Shown in pieces: positions 61,400 to 64,000 of a DNA stretch of 64,000 nt (position 1 is its first letter; each line of letters starts with the position of its first letter). Origin of the DNA: Candidatus Poribacteria bacterium. Lineage in GTDB: Bacteria > Poribacteria > WGA-4E > JAJDTR01. Both the position numbers and the translations under genes were made by a program. The notes beneath the pieces were generated by a model. That model searched no databases, was not told the origin of the DNA, and was given only the letters and a program-made list of their open reading frames with translations. The DNA is taken from assembly GCA_028820655.1 (NCBI GenBank), contig JAPPIK010000021.1:236470-300469 (forward strand), written 5' to 3'.

Positions 61400-63256
61400 A
61401 TGATGAGAACAAATCTAAAGAGTGTGACTTGGTTTAACGCGTTTGTGTTGGGCATATGCCTCAATTTCTTGGTCCTTAGTAACGCTGTGGCACAAGTGGA
61501 TAATCAACTTTCTGCTACCGCCGGCGGCACCAACTACACTGTTGAGATTATCAATGTTCCCGATGTAGAGTTTTTAGCGGTGACGACAAGTAGCGATTTT
61601 GATGACTATGCGGGTTACACATTGAGCGGGGATGGTGAGAAAGAGGTCGCATTTACTCTTATTGACGGTGTTTTTATGCGGCATGATTTTCCCGGCTCGC
61701 AGAAGACTCATTTCTATGCGCTCGGTAATGATGGACGGGCTGCCGGACACTACCAGGATGCCGACGGTATGTACCATGGTGTCATCTTGGAAAATGGCGA
61801 ATTGCGGCAATACGATTTTCCGGATGCCGCCCAAACCTTCATCTACGGTATCAGTGATGCAACTGGCGCACTGACGGGCAATTGGATAGATGCTTCCGGT
61901 GTGCTCCGCGGATTTTCAGGAGACGAAATAATTGAGTTCCCGGGGGCACGGGAGACACACGCTCATTTTGTGAACGCGAGCGGAGGTATGGTGGGCAGCT
62001 ATGTAGATGCTGAAGGTCTGTTTCATCCATACGTACGCACACCCGATGGAAGATTTGTGTCTCTCGACCTTGCACGTGCTGAAAATCTGGAATTTTATTA
62101 TGTGCACGGTATCAACGATGTGGGGACTTTGGTTGGCAGATCCAAACGAGTGGGAGATATCCCGCGCACGTATGTAGGCACATTCCGGGACGGGCTACAG
62201 GAACTGGCGTTTCCGAATAGCGTTTTCACTGAGGGCTACAATATCAACCAGGACGGCTCTGTCGTCGGGCACTATCAATCGGCGGATGGACGCGTACACG
62301 GCTTTATCGCCAGACCCGTTTCCCAGGCGGTGAGCAACTATTTCGGAAACGTCTACGACGTCACGCTGGCCAAAGGTTTGAACATGATTTCCGTACCGTT
62401 GGCGCCGCCGAAACCGATGAGCGCCAAGGCGCTTGCGGGCTTGACAGGGGCGACAACCGTCATCACGCTTGATTCGGCAAATCAGCTATTCGTCGGGTGG
62501 ACGCCGGGGGCCCCCAATGCCGGTTTTCCGATACAAGGCGGAAAAGGCTATATCGTCAATGTTCCGGAAAGTCGTAACTTCGCCTTCGTTGGAGCGCCGT
62601 GGTCAGATCGAAGGAGTGCTGCTGCGCCTGCCGTGTCCGTGGAGATTTCGCAGGACCAGAACGTGTGGGCGTTCGTTGTCAGTGGTCATTTGAACGGTAG
62701 AACGGAGTATAACGGCTACCGCGTAATCGTACGTAACTTGAGAACAGGCAGCACGCTATCCGCTTCGGTGGATGGAGCTTACTTCGCCGCTGCAACTGCC
62801 GATTTGGCGCGGCGCAGTGTTGTCGAAGTTGGAGACATGATTGAACTGCACGTCGTCGGTCCGGATGGAAATATTGAGTCGCACGCAGCGAGGTTCAACG
62901 TAACGCCTGAACACCTTGCAAACGCCGTTCTCTCCGTCAGAATTGACGGCGTCGGCAAACCGCAGCGGGATATGTTGTTACAGAACTACCCGAATCCGTT
63001 TAACCCGGAGACCTGGATTCCCTACCAACTTTCGAGCGACAGTCCGGTATCAGTGTCCATCTATGACACGACCGGGGTACTGGTTCGCACACTCTCACTC
63101 GGTATTCAACCCGCAGGCTTTTATAACAGCCGTGGTCGCGCAGCACATTGGGATGGACGTAATGCCTTTGGGGAGCAAGTTGCTTCCGGGGTTTACTTCT
63201 ACGGTTTGCATACCCAAGGTTTTTCGGCGGCGCGGAAAATGCTGATTTTGAAATAG
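61400..63256 (+). CDS. Secreted HAF-repeat protein with T9SS-like C-terminal sorting domain
   Basis: 618 residues. ATG 61400 is preferred to 61376 because gaggaag (61387-61393) lies at the right distance. The signal peptide ends near AVAQ. Residues about 80-320 have repeated units (AAGHYQDADGMYHG, LTGNWIDASGVLRGF, MVGSYVDAEGLFHPY, VVGHYQSADGRVHGF), the HAF pattern of extracellular beta-rich repeats. A middle domain follows (LNMISVPLAPP, GKGYIVNVPE). The last about 85 residues begin NYPNPFNPETWIPYQLS and form an Ig-like sorting domain with VSIYDTTGVLVRTL, GRNAFGEQVASGVYFY and the ending KMLILK. It is probably exported by a T9SS-like route; the ligand is unknown. Confidence 0.85.
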   Translation: MMRTNLKSVTWFNAFVLGICLNFLVLSNAVAQVDNQLSATAGGTNYTVEIINVPDVEFLAVTTSSDFDDYAGYTLSGDGEKEVAFTLIDGVFMRHDFPGSQKTHFYALGNDGRAAGHYQDADGMYHGVILENGELRQYDFPDAAQTFIYGISDATGALTGNWIDASGVLRGFSGDEIIEFPGARETHAHFVNASGGMVGSYVDAEGLFHPYVRTPDGRFVSLDLARAENLEFYYVHGINDVGTLVGRSKRVGDIPRTYVGTFRDGLQELAFPNSVFTEGYNINQDGSVVGHYQSADGRVHGFIARPVSQAVSNYFGNVYDVTLAKGLNMISVPLAPPKPMSAKALAGLTGATTVITLDSANQLFVGWTPGAPNAGFPIQGGKGYIVNVPESRNFAFVGAPWSDRRSAAAPAVSVEISQDQNVWAFVVSGHLNGRTEYNGYRVIVRNLRTGSTLSASVDGAYFAAATADLARRSVVEVGDMIELHVVGPDGNIESHAARFNVTPEHLANAVLSVRIDGVGKPQRDMLLQNYPNPFNPETWIPYQLSSDSPVSVSIYDTTGVLVRTLSLGIQPAGFYNSRGRAAHWDGRNAFGEQVASGVYFYGLHTQGFSAARKMLILK

Positions 63257-63492
63257 TATCTAGTACCTTACGATGGGTGGAATGCCAATGTTAATTGGCT
63301 TCCAGCCGTCAGACGTCAGCGGCTAGGGTGGTTTGGGCAAGACCATCCTTATTCTCGGAAGCGAAGCAGATTAAATTGACCTGGGCAATGCGGATCTTCA
63401 CAATAATCGTTCCTTGTCGTGGATATTCATCGATCGGCACCTCATCCAGACCGGTTGTCCGTAGCCGAGCATGAGTCGATTGTGTGTTGGGA

Positions 63493-64000
63493 ATGAACAT
63501 TCACGATAGCGGATACAAAAAACTGTTCTCAAATCGTACTATCTTTCGACAACTGCTTGAAACCTTCGTCAACCAAGAGTGGGTGCACGATCTCGATTTT
63601 GACACCTGTGAACCTTTGAATAAATCCTTTATCTCCGAACACTACAAAGAGACCGAGAGCGATTTAATCTACAAAATCCGGTTCCATGACCGCGAAGTCT
63701 ACATTTACATCTTGATCGAGTTTCAATCCACCGTTAATCCGTTCATGGCATTGCGGGTGCTAAACTACATCACCAACTTTTACATGGACTTTCTCGTCAA
63801 TAATAGCGGTGTCAAAAGATTACCGGCGGTCTTTCCAATCGTGCTGTACAATGGAAACGCACCTTGGACGGCATCGGTGAATCTTTCCGAGTTAATTGAG
63901 CAGACACCGTCGCTGGGCCGGTTTGCGCTGGACTTTGAGTATTTTCTTAGGGACTTAGTAGTTCACTGCTTTCTGGTCAATTTGTTTGCTTTTCTCTTCT
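63493..64000 (+). CDS. Rpn/PDDEXK-family nuclease (transposase-like), 3' end outside window
   Basis: 169 codons open to the window edge. MNIHDSGYKKLFSN begins as in Rpn/YhgA-type proteins. The PD-(D/E)xK core is visible as ESDLIYKI then YIYILIEFQSTVNP (Asp, Glu and the E-x-Q/K end). The later VNNSGVKRLPAVFPIVLYNG is also family-typical. E. coli RpnA promotes RecA-independent recombination; other members are often labelled putative transposases. No inverted repeats are seen within the window edge. The gap 63257-63492 before it shows no gene. The Shine-Dalgarno is weak (ttggg). Confidence 0.82.
   Translation, partial: MNIHDSGYKKLFSNRTIFRQLLETFVNQEWVHDLDFDTCEPLNKSFISEHYKETESDLIYKIRFHDREVYIYILIEFQSTVNPFMALRVLNYITNFYMDFLVNNSGVKRLPAVFPIVLYNGNAPWTASVNLSELIEQTPSLGRFALDFEYFLRDLVVHCFLVNLFAFLF

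Overview
The window (about 50% G+C) looks like part of the chromosome of an uncultured, sponge- or sediment-associated bacterium of the Candidatus Poribacteria type or a close relative. This is an inference from gene content, not a phylogenetic result. The hints are a secreted protein ending in a T9SS/FlgD-like sorting domain with the core NYPNPFNPETW, two phytanoyl-CoA dioxygenases, two Gfo/Idh/MocA oxidoreductases, SUMF1-type and Rieske proteins, a eukaryote-type NAD synthetase, and many short degenerate repeats between genes. No rRNA, tRNA, CRISPR array, complete IS element or prophage was seen.

Layout. 1-9.1 kb: the end of an OmpA-like gene, a small secreted protein, a divergent peroxiredoxin / ThDP-enzyme pair with mirror-image promoters, then a compact run encoding a TPR protein, a large secreted repeat/beta-propeller protein and a secreted conserved protein. 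9.6-13.4 kb: glutamine-dependent NAD synthetase and a Wzi-like outer-membrane barrel. 13.8-18.2 kb: purine and folate genes (purF, small membrane protein, purM, convergent folD). 18.2-19.8 kb: a gene-free stretch of repeats and promoter/terminator-like signals. 19.8-28.4 kb: FIST protein, FAD oxidoreductase, MNT-HEPN toxin-antitoxin pair, Zn-dehydrogenase, UbiA-type prenyltransferase, EamA transporter with a histidine-rich tail, two PhyH dioxygenases. 28.5-31.6 kb: tRNA-modification cluster queG-tgt-truA. 32.3-39.8 kb: lipoprotein with glycosidase-like domain, LL-DAP aminotransferase, sigma-70 factor, NfuA, Gfo/Idh/MocA protein, CopD-like membrane protein.

39.8-46.4 kb (minus strand): a four-gene operon (DUF1611/DgcN-like protein, two overlapping genes that look like halves of a DUF6178-type protein, and a free-standing archaeal-type ThrRS editing domain), then ubiX, a UbiA/MqnP-type prenyltransferase and a LarA-domain protein. 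46.6-49.3 kb: the most notable locus, an EgtB-like enzyme followed by a TIGR04348-type glycosyltransferase. This is the senA-senB arrangement for selenoneine biosynthesis, here separated by a repeat element. 49.4-55.0 kb: VOC protein, then two paralogous Rieske proteins with an uncharacterised helical C-terminal domain flanking a SUMF1-type protein, with a repeat island between. 55.1-59.7 kb (minus strand): a catabolic-looking series (cupin, frameshifted beta-hydroxyacid dehydrogenase, DRE-TIM lyase/synthase, epimerase, SDR). 60.1-64 kb: a Gfo/Idh/MocA protein lacking the EKP motif, a HAF-repeat protein with a T9SS-like tail, and the start of an Rpn-type nuclease gene cut by the window edge.

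Start sites were chosen from Shine-Dalgarno spacing and family N-termini, so several differ from the longest open frame. Functions are by recognition of motifs and overall sequence pattern only; no database search was possible.
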